Assembly (NCBI GenBank): GCA_019828595.1
Contig: JAHQRK010000002.1
Location: forward strand, 930,001 to 994,000
Direction of reading: 5' to 3'
DNA length: 64,000 nucleotides
Source of the DNA: Aphanomyces cochlioides
Lineage: Eukaryota; Oomycota; Saprolegniomycetes; Saprolegniales; Verrucalvaceae
In this document: positions 48,418 through 61,400 of the stretch, piece by piece
How the letters are laid out: each line of letters starts with the position of its first letter
How positions within the stretch are numbered: the first letter of the stretch is position 1
The notes under the pieces: generated by a model
Database searches by the model: none
Told to the model about the DNA's origin: nothing
The model's input: the letters and a program-made list of their open reading frames with translations, nothing else
Translations under genes and position numbers: made by a program

Positions 48418-51400
48418 ATGGACTCGTCTGTCGACACGTTGGTGTACCAGATGGAGGATGACGATGCCTCTGTTAAATTGGATGCAATTCGAAAGCTACG
48501 TGAAGTCGCCGTGCAACTCAACCGACCGCCAGAGGATGCTACATCGTTCCCAGTGCGAAATGCCCGCCGGTTTCTTAATTGTGTGCGTCGCCGCCTCAAT
48601 GACACCAACCCTCGCGTTGTGCTCGAAGCACAGCTACTTGTGTGCGATCTTATTCCTGTCATCGGTTCCGACAACGAGATGCATTTGTACCAGATTGTAC
48701 TTCCACAGCTCCTCCAGATGCTGCCTCACGACCAGGATTGGGAGGATCCGACCGCGTTCCCCTCGACAGCACTGCACGTTCTTTGGGCGTATGCTCAGCA
48801 TGGAAAGGATATCCGACCTGTGATGGATCTTCTCATCAACCAAGGCCTCAACCATAACGACGGAGCTGTCCGGGAGTCTGCAATCTTAGCCATGAAGCAA
48901 TTACTCGTCCTTCATCGAGCAAGCTCACCACTTTACACTGTAGATTATGGTAAGATTGAGACTACCTTGACGAAAATCAAGTGTTCCTCTAGGAATGCTT
49001 GTCGAGGTGCTTATTCCATCAATGGAAGACGACGAAGAAAGCACAGTTGTGGCAGCGGAGGAGGCACTTGGATGGATTCAAGGGCAAATTGGTGCCAAAG
49101 CATTTGCAAAACTCACCCAGCAGCTCAACGGACGCGACCGAGCGATCCTCCTCGAGCACAAAGATTTCATTGCAAAGTTTGTACCTGACATACTGCCATC
49201 TTCGTCTGATAGCCAGCTGCAATTTGGTTTTCTCCCAAAGTGGATTGTCGACACTCTCACGTCGACCTCAGCGTCGTTGCCAACTAAATTATCTGCCATG
49301 CCAATGCTCCACCAACTTTTACGCCAAACTCAGCTCTTGACGTGCCAATGGTATGATTGCCTCAACTTTCTACTTTCAATGTGCACGAATGATCAATGCG
49401 AAGAGTTGTTGCAATCAACACTGGATTGCCTCCTCGTCGTCGTGCGCGCGGTTGGAAGTCATGTGCAAGAAAACGACGCCCGTATATTCTCTGTTATCGT
49501 TGAGCTTATGGCTACCCTGTCGCCAACGCCATCTACTTTGCTAGAGCTGCTTCAACTCCTCTTCAACCATGATCACAACGTGTACCTCAAACTCATGCCA
49601 ACGTTCCACCACCCATCATCTCGAGTTCGAGAACAAGCGTGTGTGGTGCTCATGATGGCTCTTTTAAGTCATCCTGACAGTGTCCTTCCGACGTCATCAA
49701 TTGCACTCCATGTTGGCCGCTTGCTCTGTGATCCAAGCGTGCGAGTGCGTCACCTCGCACTTGAGTCCTGTGCTGTGCTAAAGCACACCTGCCAACTTGA
49801 CATTGAATCGCTCCTTCAGTCGAGCCAAGATGACCTCAACGATACTATCGACTGGCCGCTACTACGTCGACGACTCAGCCAAGTGTTTGTGCCTGTCTTG
49901 ACTTCGAATGGGTCGCTCCTCTTGGACCCAAGCGAAGAAACCATGCACCGAACTCACGAGTTGAAAACTCACCTCTGGCTGCCGAAAGACGAACCCTTAA
50001 ACAATCCCCACATCGAATCACCTGCCTTGTCTTCACACGACATTGCAAGAAATCTCACGATGCTCAAGCAGCGATCACTTGCCAAGAAAAAACAAACCGA
50101 CGTCCGCAAGGCGTCAACACCGGTTGAAATGGGATCCTATTCGCCTACAACAGGTGAAAGGGAGCATCAAATATGCGCCCCGCCACGAGATAGCACGACA
50201 CGGAATGAGAGAGATTCGATTCTCAAACCCCATGCAAGCGAAGCTAACATGTTAATGCCGACGAGTGTAAAGCCCTTGCTTCCTGATGATCGTCCGATCA
50301 AGCCAATGCCTCAAGGCCAACTCGATCAATTCCAGGCCAAGATTCCAGCGAATATTCAGCCAAGAGTACAGCAACCAAAATTTAAAGCAAATATTGCCAG
50401 GGACAGCGAAGGCGATTTGGATGATCCAGAGCCATCACCAGAAGATAAGTCATGCACTCAAAAAGTCATGACTTTGGCCACGAGGAAACGACTTGAAGCC
50501 AAACAAGCCAAGGCCGACTCCACAATAGAGGTCAAAAATACAACGTCACCAAATGTTTTCAAGACTGGGGACGAGCTGCGGGCAGCCTTGCGGGCTGGAA
50601 AGCAAGAATACATTTCTACCGCTGACTTGAGCCGCTACCCATTGAACGGGTCTGCGAAGGCAACATTGGCCAAGTGTACACAGGCCCTTAACGCTACTGA
50701 TTGGGAACAAAACTTTGAAGGCTTGACAGACTTGAGACGAATTGCAGTGCACGCACCAGATGTGCTGGCATCCCAATTACCACAAATTGTAAGTGTTGTT
50801 GCCAAGCACATCAACAACTTGCGATCAAGTGTGGCAAAAAATGCAATGCTAGCTGTGGAAACCCTCTGCATATGCTTGGCGAGACGAATGGATTCAGAGA
50901 TCGATGAGGTAAGAACATGCTAACCAATACTCTGATGGAAGTCTGAATAGGTTGTTCCATTACTCCTGAAACGCGCATCAGATACGAATGCCTTCTTGAG
51001 CGATGGAGCCGCTCAGACATTCGATGCGATCGCTGAACACTGCACTGCAGGCAAATCACTTTCGATCATTATCCCTCATGCCTCTGCAAAAGCCACGATG
51101 ATTCGAAAACAAGTTGTGCCTCTTTTCTCGTCATTTACCTTACTTTATTCTGACTAGGTGGCCACTGTTCTTGGTAAAATTCTCGCCTTGGAGGCCAACG
51201 CCAGTCGTCTCGAAAACATTCGAGATCTCGATCGAGTGTTGGCAGTACTTTGCACTCTCGTTGCAGACTCCAACAATGAAGTTCGAGATGCTGCCAAACC
51301 AACCTTAGCTTTACTTAAATCTAGACAACTTGTTGAGACAGCAAGGCTTAAGCGAGCAGTCCCAAGTATGAGTGCATGGCTGTTCTAAAATTTAACCAAA

Positions 51401-52327
51401 TTTATCGCAGGCGCCACGTTAGCACGCGTTGACCAAGTACTGCAAAGTAGTACACCCAGTGTGGAATCCTTGCTAGCAGTAAAGCAAGAGAAGCCAAAAC
51501 CCAACACAAAGTCGACAACTGGAATGATTTCAGGTGTCTTCGACTTGATCGTGTCACTACAAGCTGAGCTCGAAAGCAGTAATTGGAAGGATCGATGTCA
51601 AGCTCTTGAGACCTTGAGGCAGTTCCTTGAGGACAATGGACCAGCATTAGTGCAATCTGGAAAACTCATTGGCCTATTCGACACCCTTAACAAACGCCTT
51701 GAGGACGGCAACGCTAAAGTAAATCGTTCGTGTGCACACAGCATCTCATGGATTTCTAGGTTAATGTGCTCGCTTTGGAAGTCCTCAATCATGTCATACC
51801 TATCCTTGCTAATGGATTAGATGCAGTGCTCTCCAACTTAACTCCTGTGTTAGCCCGTAACTTGGCCGCCAACAATCAAAAAGTCTTGCAGTTTTTGTAC
51901 TCCGGTGCTAACACATTTCTAGGTAGTTGCCTTAGCTGAGAAAGCACTTGATCTAATGTGTGATAATGTGGAGGGAAAGCTACTGTATCCCCCATTTGCC
52001 ACTGTAACTCGCACGGCCAATGCTCGAATCAAGCCAACGATGATCGGTAAATTACAGCAACTGACCGTTCGTGCTGGAGCAAATCAATCTGTGATCACAC
52101 GGTATGAGCTGGTCATTTGCATTCAAACTTATTTGTTTAGTTATGTGTTGCCCTTGGCTTTTGAATTGATGAAGGAGAGCAAGACAGATATAAAGGACGC
52201 AACTCAGAATTTGCTGAGAGCCCTCTACGCCTCACTTGGTCCCGCTATGTTTGATTCAGCATATAAGCTCCCCAAGACACAGCAACACAGACTCAGCCAA
52301 GTCCTTGGGGTGTGCATTGCTATATAA
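48418..52327 (+). CDS. TOG-array (HEAT repeat) microtubule protein, TOGARAM/crescerin-like
   Basis: Eight exons (48418-48949, 48993-50908, 50951-51112, 51158-51365, 51411-51718, 51760-51882, 51923-52101 and 52141-52327) join to 3,615 nt, 1,204 aa. An N-terminal array of HEAT helices (about 1-490; DDDASVKLDAIRKLREVA, DPSVRVRHLALESCAVL) is followed by a charged, low-complexity linker (about 525-690), then TOG-like arrays at about 705-900 (TDWEQNFEGLTDLRRIA, SVAKNAMLAVETLC) and 945-1200 (NWKDRCQALETLRQFLED, DGNAKVNVLALEVLN). TOG domains bind tubulin; proteins with N- and C-terminal TOG arrays around a linker resemble crescerin/TOGARAM, which acts in cilia. Zoospore flagella would be a fitting place. 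The last exon ends 150 bp from the convergent mucin gene. Confidence 0.78.
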
Positions 52328-52476
52328 GTGCTTATTTATCGAAGGTATTTATTTCATACTAGTATTGAGCACGTTGTTGATCAATTACGGCTACATACCG
52401 GTTTGCGTTCACGTGAAGATACACAATGGAATGTTCAACTATTTGAACATGTAAAATCATCTGTCACACATGAAAT

Positions 52477-55400
52477 CTACTCAGCGCATGGCGTTTTCGT
52501 AGGTGATGGGGTCATAGTGGGAGTCCGAGTCGTTGTTTGACGTTGGGGGTAGGTGGGGAGAGGCGTCGTTGTGCAAGGAGCACTAGATGTGCTCGGTGTA
52601 GATGTTGTAGTGCAAGGTTTGAGCGTTACGACTGGGCTCTTCGTGGTCGACGGGGGCTGGGTGGTGGTGCATGGCGAGGTCGAAGGACGAACCGAAGTGG
52701 TAGGCACTTGGATTGTACTACAAGGTGCTGTCGTTGACGGCATTTTCGTCGTGGTGGCAGGGGTCACAGTTGTCGTACCAGGAACAACCGTGGTCGTGCC
52801 AGGAACAACAGTAGTTGGGGCCTTGGTGGTGGTACCAGGAACAGTCGTGGTAGTGCAAGGCGTCGTGGTTGGCGAGCTAGGGGTCGTGCCAGGGACAACG
52901 GTGGTTGGGGCCTTGGTGGTCGTGCCAGGAACCATAGTCGTGGTGGCAGGGGTCACAGTCGTCGTACCAGGAACAACAGTGGTCGTGCCAGGAACAACAG
53001 TAGTTGGAGCCTTGGTGGTCGTGCCAGGGACAGTCGTGGTAGTACAAGGCGTCGTGGTAGGCGAGCTAGGGGTCGTGCCAGGGACAACAGTGGTTGGGGC
53101 CTTGGTGGTCGTGCCAGGAACCACAGTCGTGGTGGCAGGGGTCACAGTCGTCATACCAGGAACTACAGTGGTCGTGCCAGGAACAACAGTAGTTGGGGCC
53201 TTGGTGGTGGTGCCAGGGACAGTCGTGGTAGTGCAAGGCGTCGTGGTAGGCGAGCTAGGGGTCGTACCAGGGACAACAGTGGTTGGGGCCTTGGTGGTCG
53301 TGCCAGGAACCACAGTCGTCGTGGCAGGGGTCACAGGCGTCGTACCAGGAACAACCGTGGTCGTGCCAGGGACAACAGTTGTGGTGGCAGGGGTCACAGT
53401 CGTAGTGCCAGGAACCACAGTCGTGGTGGCAGGGGTCACAGGCGTCGTACCAGGAACAACCGTGGTCGTGCCAGGAACAACAGTAGTTGGGGCCTTGGTG
53501 GTCGTGCCAGGGACAGTCGTGGTAGTACAAGGCGTCATGGTAGGCGAGCTAGGGGTCGTGCCAGGGACAACGGTGGTTGGGGCCTTGGTGGTCGTGCCAG
53601 GAACCACAGTCGTGGTAGCAGGGGTCACAGTCGTAGTGCCAGGAACCACGGTCGTTGTCGCAGGGGTCACAGTCGTAGTGCCAGGAACCACAGTCGTGGT
53701 GGCAGGGGTCACAGTCGTAGTGCCAGGAACCACGGTCGTTGTCGCAGGGGTCACAGTCGTAGTGCCAGGAACCACAGTCGTGGTGGCAGGGGTCACAGTC
53801 GTAGTGCCAGGAACCACGGTCGTGGTGGCAGGGGTCACAGTCGTAGTGCCAGGAACCACGGTCGTGGTGGCAGGGGTCACAGGCGTCGTACCAGGAACAA
53901 CCGTGGTCGTGCCAGGAACAACAGTAGTTGGAGCCTTGGTGGTCGTGCCAGGGACAGTCGTGGTAGTGCAAGGCGTCGTGGTAGGCGAGCTAGTGGTCGT
54001 GCCAGGGACAACAGTCGTTGTCGCAGGGGTCACAGTTGTAGTGCCAGGAACCACGGTCGTGGTAGCAGGGGTCACAGTCGTAGTGCCAGGAACCACGGTC
54101 GTGGTGGCAGGGGTCACAGTTGTAGTGCCAGGAACCACGGTCGTGGTAGCAGGGGTCACAGTCGTAGTGCGAGGAACCACGGTCGTTGTCGCAGGGGTCA
54201 CAGTCGTCGTACCAGGAACAACCGTGGTCGTGCCAGGAACAACAGTAGTTGGAGCCTTGGTGGTGGTGCCAGGGACAGTCGTGGTAGTGCAAGGCGTCGT
54301 GGTAGGCGAGCTAGTGGTCGTGCCAGGGACAACAGTCGTTGTCGCAGGGGTCACAGTTGTAGTGCCAGGAACCACGGTCGTGGTAGCAGGGGTCACAGAC
54401 GTAGTGCCAGGAACCACAGTCGTGGTGGCAGGGGTCACAGTCGTAGTGCCAGGAACCACGGTCGTGGTGGCAGGGGTCACAGTCGTAGTGCGAGGAACCA
54501 CGGTCGTTGTCGCAGGGGTCACAGTCGTAGTGCCAGGAACCACGGTCGTGGTGGCAGGGGTCACAGTCGTAGTGCGAGGAACCACGGTCGTTGTCGCAGG
54601 GGTCACAGTCGTAGTGCCAGGGACAACAGTCGTTGTCGCAGGGGTCACAGTTGTAGTGCCAGGAACCACGGTCGTGGTAGCAGGGGTCACAGTCGTAGTG
54701 CCAGGAACCACGGTCGTGGTGGCAGGGGTCACAGTTGTAGTGCCAGGAACCACGGTCGTGGTAGCAGGGGTCACAGTCGTAGTGCGAGGAACCACGGTCG
54801 TTGTCGCAGGGGTCACAGTCGTCGTACCAGGAACAACCGTGGTCGTGCCAGGAACAACAGTAGTTGGAGCCTTGGTGGTGGTGCCAGGGACAGTCGTGGT
54901 AGTGCAAGGCGTCGTGGTAGGCGAGCTAGTGGTCGTGCCAGGGACAACAGTCGTTGTCGCAGGGGTCACAGTTGTAGTGCCAGGAACCACGGTCGTGGTA
55001 GCAGGGGTCACAGACGTAGTGCCAGGAACCACAGTCGTGGTGGCAGGGGTCACAGTCGTAGTGCCAGGAACCACGGTCGTGGTGGCAGGGGTCACAGTCG
55101 TAGTGCGAGGAACCACGGTCGTTGTCGCAGGGGTCACAGTCGTAGTGCCAGGAACCACGGTCGTTGTCGCAGGGGTCACAGTCGTTGTGCCAGGAACCAC
55201 GGTCGTGGTGGCAGGGGTCACAGTCGTAGTGCCAGGAACCACGGTCGTGGTAGCAGGGGTCACAGTCGTAGTGCGAGGAACCACGGTCGTTGTCGCAGGG
55301 GTCACAGTCGTAGTGCCAGGAACCACAGTCGTTGTCGCAGGGGTCACAGTCGTCGTGCCAGGAACCACGGTCGTGGTGGCAGGGGTCACAGGCGTCGTAC

Positions 55401-58400
55401 CAGGAACAACCGTGGTCGTGCCAGGAACAACAGTAGTTGGAGCCTTGGTGGTCGTGCCAGGGACAGTCGTGGTAGTGCAAGGCGTCGTGGTAGGCGAGCT
55501 AGTGGTCGTGCCAGGGACAACAGTCGTTGTCGCAGGGGTCACAGTTGTAGTGCCAGGAACCACGGTCGTGGTAGCAGGGGTCACAGTCGTAGTGCCAGGA
55601 ACCACGGTCGTGGTAGCAGGGGTCACAGTCGTAGTGCCAGGAACCACGGTCGTGGTGGCAGGGGTCACGGTCGTCGTACCAGGAACAACCGTGGTCGTGC
55701 CAGGAACAACAGTAGTTGGAGCCTTGGTGGTGGTGCCAGGGACAGTCGTGGTAGTGCAAGGCGTCGTGGTAGGCGAGCTAGTGGTCGTGCCAGGGACAAC
55801 AGTCGTTGTCGCAGGGGTCACAGTTGTAGTGCCAGGAACAACGGTCGTGGTAGCAGGGGTCACAGACGTAGTGCCAGGAACCACGGTCGTGGTAGCAGGG
55901 GTCACAGTCGTAGTGCCAGGAACCACGGTCGTGGTAGCAGGGGTCACAGTCGTAGTGCCAGGAACCACGGTCGTGGTGGCAGGAGTCACAGTCGTAGTGC
56001 CAGGAACCACGGTCGTGGTGGCAGGGGTCACAGTCGTAGTGCCAGGAACCACGGTCGTGGTGGCAGGAGTCACAGTCGTAGTGCCAGGAACCACGGTCGT
56101 GGTGGCAGGGGTCACAGGCGTCGTACCAGGAACAACCGTGGTCGTGCCAGGAACAACAGTAGTTGGTGCCTTGGTGGTGGTGCCAGGAACAGTCGTGGTA
56201 GTGCAAGGCGTCGTGGTAGGCGAGCTAGTGGTCGTGCCAGGGACAACAGTCGTTGTCGCAGGGGTCACAGTTGTAGTGCCAGGAACCACGGTCGTGGTAG
56301 CAGGGGTCACAGTCGTAGTGCCAGGAACCACGGTCGTGGTAGCAGGGGTCACAGTCGTAGTGCCAGGAACCACGGTCGTGGTGGCAGGGGTCACGGTCGT
56401 CGTACCAGGAACAACCGTGGTCGTGCCAGGAACAACAGTAGTTGGAGCCTTGGTGGTGGTGCCAGGGACAGTCGTGGTAGTGCAAGGCGTCGTGGTAGGC
56501 GAGCTAGTGGTCGTGCCAGGGACAACAGTCGTTGTCGCAGGGGTCACAGTTGTAGTGCCAGGAACAACGGTCGTGGTAGCAGGGGTCACAGACGTAGTGC
56601 CAGGAACCACGGTCGTGGTAGCAGGGGTCACAGTCGTAGTGCCAGGAACCACGGTCGTGGTAGCAGGGGTCACAGTCGTAGTGCCAGGAACCACGGTCGT
56701 GGTGGCAGGAGTCACAGTCGTAGTGCCAGGAACCACGGTCGTGGTGGCAGGGGTCACAGTCGTAGTGCCAGGAACCACGGTCGTGGTGGCAGGAGTCACA
56801 GTCGTAGTGCCAGGAACCACGGTCGTGGTGGCAGGGGTCACAGGCGTCGTACCAGGAACAACCGTGGTCGTGCCAGGAACAACAGTAGTTGGTGCCTTGG
56901 TGGTGGTGCCAGGAACAGTCGTGGTAGTGCAAGGCGTCGTGGTAGGCGAGCTAGTGGTCGTGCCAGGGACAACAGTTGTGGTGGCAGGGGTCACAGTCGT
57001 AGTGCCAGGAACCACGGTCGTGGTAGCAGGGGTCACAGTCGTGGTGCCAGGAACCACAGTCGTTGTCGCAGGGGTCACAGTCGTAGTGCCAGGAACCACG
57101 GTCGTGGTAGCAGGGGTCACAGTCGTAGTGCCAGGAACCACGGTCGTGGTGGCAGGGGTCACAGGCGTCGTACCAGGAACAACCGTGGTCGTGCCAGGAA
57201 CAACAGTAGTTGGTGCCTTGGTGGTGGTGCCAGGGACAGTCGTGGTAGTACAAGGCGTCGTGGTAGGCGAGCTAGGGGTCGTGCCAGGGACAACAGTGGT
57301 TGGGGCCTTGGTGGTCGTGCCAGGGACAACAGTGGTTGGGGCCTTGGTGGTCGTGCCAGGAACCACAGTCGTGGGAGCAGGGGTCACAGTCGTAGTGCCA
57401 GGAACCACGGTCGTTGTCGCAGGGGTCACAGTCGTAGTGCCAGGAACCACAGTCGTGGTGGCAGGGGTCACAGTCGTAGTGCCAGGAACCACGGTCGTTG
57501 TCGCAGGGGTCACAGTCGTAGTGCCAGGAACCACAGTCGTTGTCGCAGGGGTCACAGTCGTAGTGCCAGGAACCACGGTCGTTGTCGCAGGGGTCACAGT
57601 CGTAGTGCCAGGAACCACAGTCGTGGTAGCAGGTGTCACAGTCGTAGTGCCAGGAACCACAGTCGTTGTCGCAGGGGTCACAGTCGTAGTGCCAGGAACC
57701 ACGGTCGTGGTGGCAGGGGTCACAGTCGTAGTGCCAGGAACCACAGTCGTGGTAGCAGGTGTCACAGTCGTAGTGCCAGGAACCACAGTCGTGGTGGCAG
57801 GGGTCACAGTCGTAGTGCCAGGAACCACGGTCGTGGTGGCAGGGGTCACAGTCGTGGTGCCAGGAACCACAGTCGTTGTCGCAGGGGTCACAGTCGTAGT
57901 GCCAGGAACCACAGTCGTTGTCGCAGGGGTCACAGTCGTAGTGCCAGGAACCACGGTCGTGGTGGCAGGTGTCACAGTCGTAGTGCCAGGAACCACAGTC
58001 GTTGTCGCAGGGGTCACAGTCGTAGTGCCAGGAACCACGGTCGTGGGAGCAGGGGTCACAGTCGTAGTGCCAGGAACCACGGTCGTGGTGGCAGGGGTCA
58101 CAGTCGTAGTGCCAGGAACCACGGTCGTGGTGGCAGGGGTCACAGTCGTGGTGCCAGGAACCACAGTCGTTGTCGCAGGGGTCACAGTCGTAGTGCCAGG
58201 AACCACAGTCGTGGTAGCAGGTGTCACAGTCGTAGTGCCAGGAACCACGGTCGTTGTCGCAGGGGTCACAGTCGTAGTGCCAGGAACCACAGTCGTGGTG
58301 GCAGGGGTCACAGTCGTAGTGCCAGGAACCACAGTCGTTGTCGCAGGGGTCACAGTCGTAGTGCCAGGAACCACGGTCGTGGTGGCAGGGGTCACAGTCG

Positions 58401-61400
58401 TCGTACCAGGAACAACCGTGGTCGTGCCAGGAACAACAGTAGTTGGAGCCTTGGTGGTCGTGCCAGGGACAGTCGTGGTAGTACAAGGCGTCGTGGTAGG
58501 CGAGCTAGGGGTCGTGCCAGGGACAACAGTGGTTGGGGCCTTGGTGGTCGTGCCAGGGACAACAGTGGTTGGGGCCTTGGTGGTCGTGCCAGGGACAACA
58601 GTGGTTGGGGCCTTGGTGGTCGTGCCAGGAACCACAGTCGTGGGAGCAGGGGTCACAGTCGTAGTGCCAGGAACCACGGTCGTGGTGGCAGGGGTCACAG
58701 TCGTAGTGCCAGGAACCACGGTCGTGGTGGCAGGGGTCACAGTCGTGGTGCCAGGAACCACAGTCGTTGTCGCAGGGGTCACAGTCGTAGTGCCAGGAAC
58801 CACAGTCGTTGTCGCAGGGGTCACAGTCGTAGTGCCAGGAACCACGGTCGTTGTCGCAGGGGTCACAGTCGTAGTGCCAGGAACCACAGTCGTGGTAGCA
58901 GGGGTCACAGTCGTAGTGCCAGGAACCACAGTCGTTGTCGCAGGGGTCACAGTCGTAGTGCCAGGAACCACGGTCGTTGTCGCAGGGGTCACAGTCGTAG
59001 TCCCAGGAACCACAGTCGTTGTCGCAGGGGTCACAGTCGTAGTGCCAGGAACCACGGTCGTTGTCGCAGGGGTCACAGTCGTAGTCCCAGGAACCACAGT
59101 CGTTGTCGCAGGGGTCACAGTCGTAGTGCCAGGAACCACAGTCGTGGTGGCAGGGGTCACAGTCGTAGTGCCAGGAACCACGGTCGTGGTGGCAGGTGTC
59201 ACAGTCGTAGTGCCAGGAACCACAGTCGTTGTCGCAGGGGTCACAGTCGTAGTGCCAGGAACCACAGTCGTGGTGGCAGGGGTCACAGTCGTAGTGCCAG
59301 GAACCACGGTCGTGGTGGCAGGTGTCACAGTCGTAGTGCCAGGAACCACAGTCGTTGTCGCAGGGGTCACAGTCGTAGTGCCAGGAACCACGGTCGTGGT
59401 GGCAGGGGTCACAGTCGTAGTGCCAGGAACCACAGTCGTTGTCGCAGGGGTCACAGTCGTAGTGCCAGGAACCACAGTCGTTGTCGCAGGGGTCACAGTC
59501 GTAGTGCCAGGAACCACGGTCGTTGTCGCAGGGGTCACAGTCGTAGTCCCAGGAACCACAGTCGTGGTAGCAGGTGTCACAGTCGTAGTGCCAGGAACCA
59601 CAGTCGTGGGAGCAGGGGTCACAGTCGTAGTGCCAGGAACCACGGTCGTTGTCGCAGGGGTCACAGTCGTAGTGCCAGGAACCACAGTCGTGGTGGCAGG
59701 GGTCACAGTCGTAGTGCCAGGAACCACGGTCGTGGTGGCAGGGGTCACAGTCGTCGTACCAGGAACAACCGTGGTCGTGCCAGGAACAACAGTAGTTGGA
59801 GCCTTGGTGGTGGTGCCAGGGACAGTCGTGGTAGTACAAGGCGTCGTGGTAGGCGAGCTAGGGGTCGTGCCAGGGACAACAGTGGTTGGGGCCTTGGTGG
59901 TCGTGCCAGGGACAACAGTGGTTGGGGCCTTGGTGGTCGTGCCAGGAACCACAGTCGTGGGAGCAGGGGTCACAGTCGTAGTGCCAGGAACCACGGTCGT
60001 GGTGGCAGGGGTCACAGTCGTAGTGCCAGGAACCACGGTCGTGGTGGCAGGGGTCACAGTCGTGGTGCCAGGAACCACAGTCGTTGTCGCAGGGGTCACA
60101 GTCGTAGTGCCAGGAACCACAGTCGTTGTCGCAGGGGTCACAGTCGTAGTGCCAGGAACCACAGTCGTGGTGGCAGGGGTCACAGTCGTAGTGCCAGGAA
60201 CCACGGTCGTGGTGGCAGGGGTCACAGTCGTAGTGCGAGGAACCACGGTCGTGGTGGCAGGGGTCACAGTCGTAGTGCGAGGAACCACGGTCGTGGTGGC
60301 AGGGGTCACAGTCGTCGTACCAGGAACAACCGTGGTCGTGCCAGGAACAACAGTAGTTGGAGCCTTGGTGGTGGTGCCAGGGACAGTCGTGGTAGTACAA
60401 GGCGTCGTGGTAGGCGAGCTAGGGGTCGTGCCAGGGACAACAGTGGTTGGGGCCTTGGTGGTCGTGCCAGGGACAACAGTGGTTGGGGCCTTGGTGGTCG
60501 TGCCAGGGACAACAGTGGTTGGGGCCTTGGTGGTCGTGCCAGAAACCACAGTCGTGGGAGCAGGGGTCACAGTCGTAGTGCCAGGAACCACGGTCGTGGT
60601 GGCAGGGGTCACAGTCGTAGTGCCAGGAACCACGGTCGTGGTGGCAGGGGTCACAGTCGTGGTGCCAGGAACCACAGTCGTTGTCGCAGGGGTCACAGTC
60701 GTAGTGCCAGGAACCACAGTCGTTGTCGCAGGGGTCACAGTCGTAGTGCCAGGAACCACAGTCGTGGTGGCAGGGGTCACAGTCGTAGTGCCAGGAACCA
60801 CGGTCGTGGTAGCAGGGGTCACAGTCGTAGTGCGAGGAACCACGGTCGTGGTGGCAGGGGTCACAGTCGTAGTGCGAGGAACCACGGTCGTGGTGGCAGG
60901 GGTCACAGTCGTCGTACCAGGAACAACCGTGGTCGTGCCAGGAACAACAGTAGTTGGAGCCTTGGTGGTGGTGCCAGGGACAGTCGTGGTAGTACAAGGC
61001 GTCGTGGTAGGCGAGCTAGGGGTCGTGCCAGGGACAACAGTGGTTGGGGCCTTGGTGGTCGTGCCAGGGACAACAGTGGTTGGGGCCTTGGTGGTCGTGC
61101 CAGGAACCACAGTCGTGGGAGCAGGGGTCACAGTCGTAGTGCCAGGAACCACGGTCGTGGTGGCAGGGGTCACAGTCGTGGTGCCAGGAACCACAGTCGT
61201 TGTCGCAGGGGTCACAGTCGTAGTGCCAGGAACCACAGTCGTTGTCGCAGGGGTCACAGTCGTAGTGCCAGGAACCACAGTCGTTGTCGCAGGGGTCACA
61301 GTCGTAGTGCCAGGAACCACAGTCGTGGTGGCAGGGGTCACAGTCGTAGTGCCAGGAACCACGGTCGTGGTGGCAGGGGTCACAGTCGTAGTGCCAGGAA

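Noticed and set aside
57272..58486. Long Cys/His/Asp/Trp-rich frame on the minus strand (and similar frames at 53255-63907)
   Set aside because: The 42-bp repeat is a multiple of three, so other frames of the mucin gene stay open by periodicity alone; breaks coincide with block boundaries.
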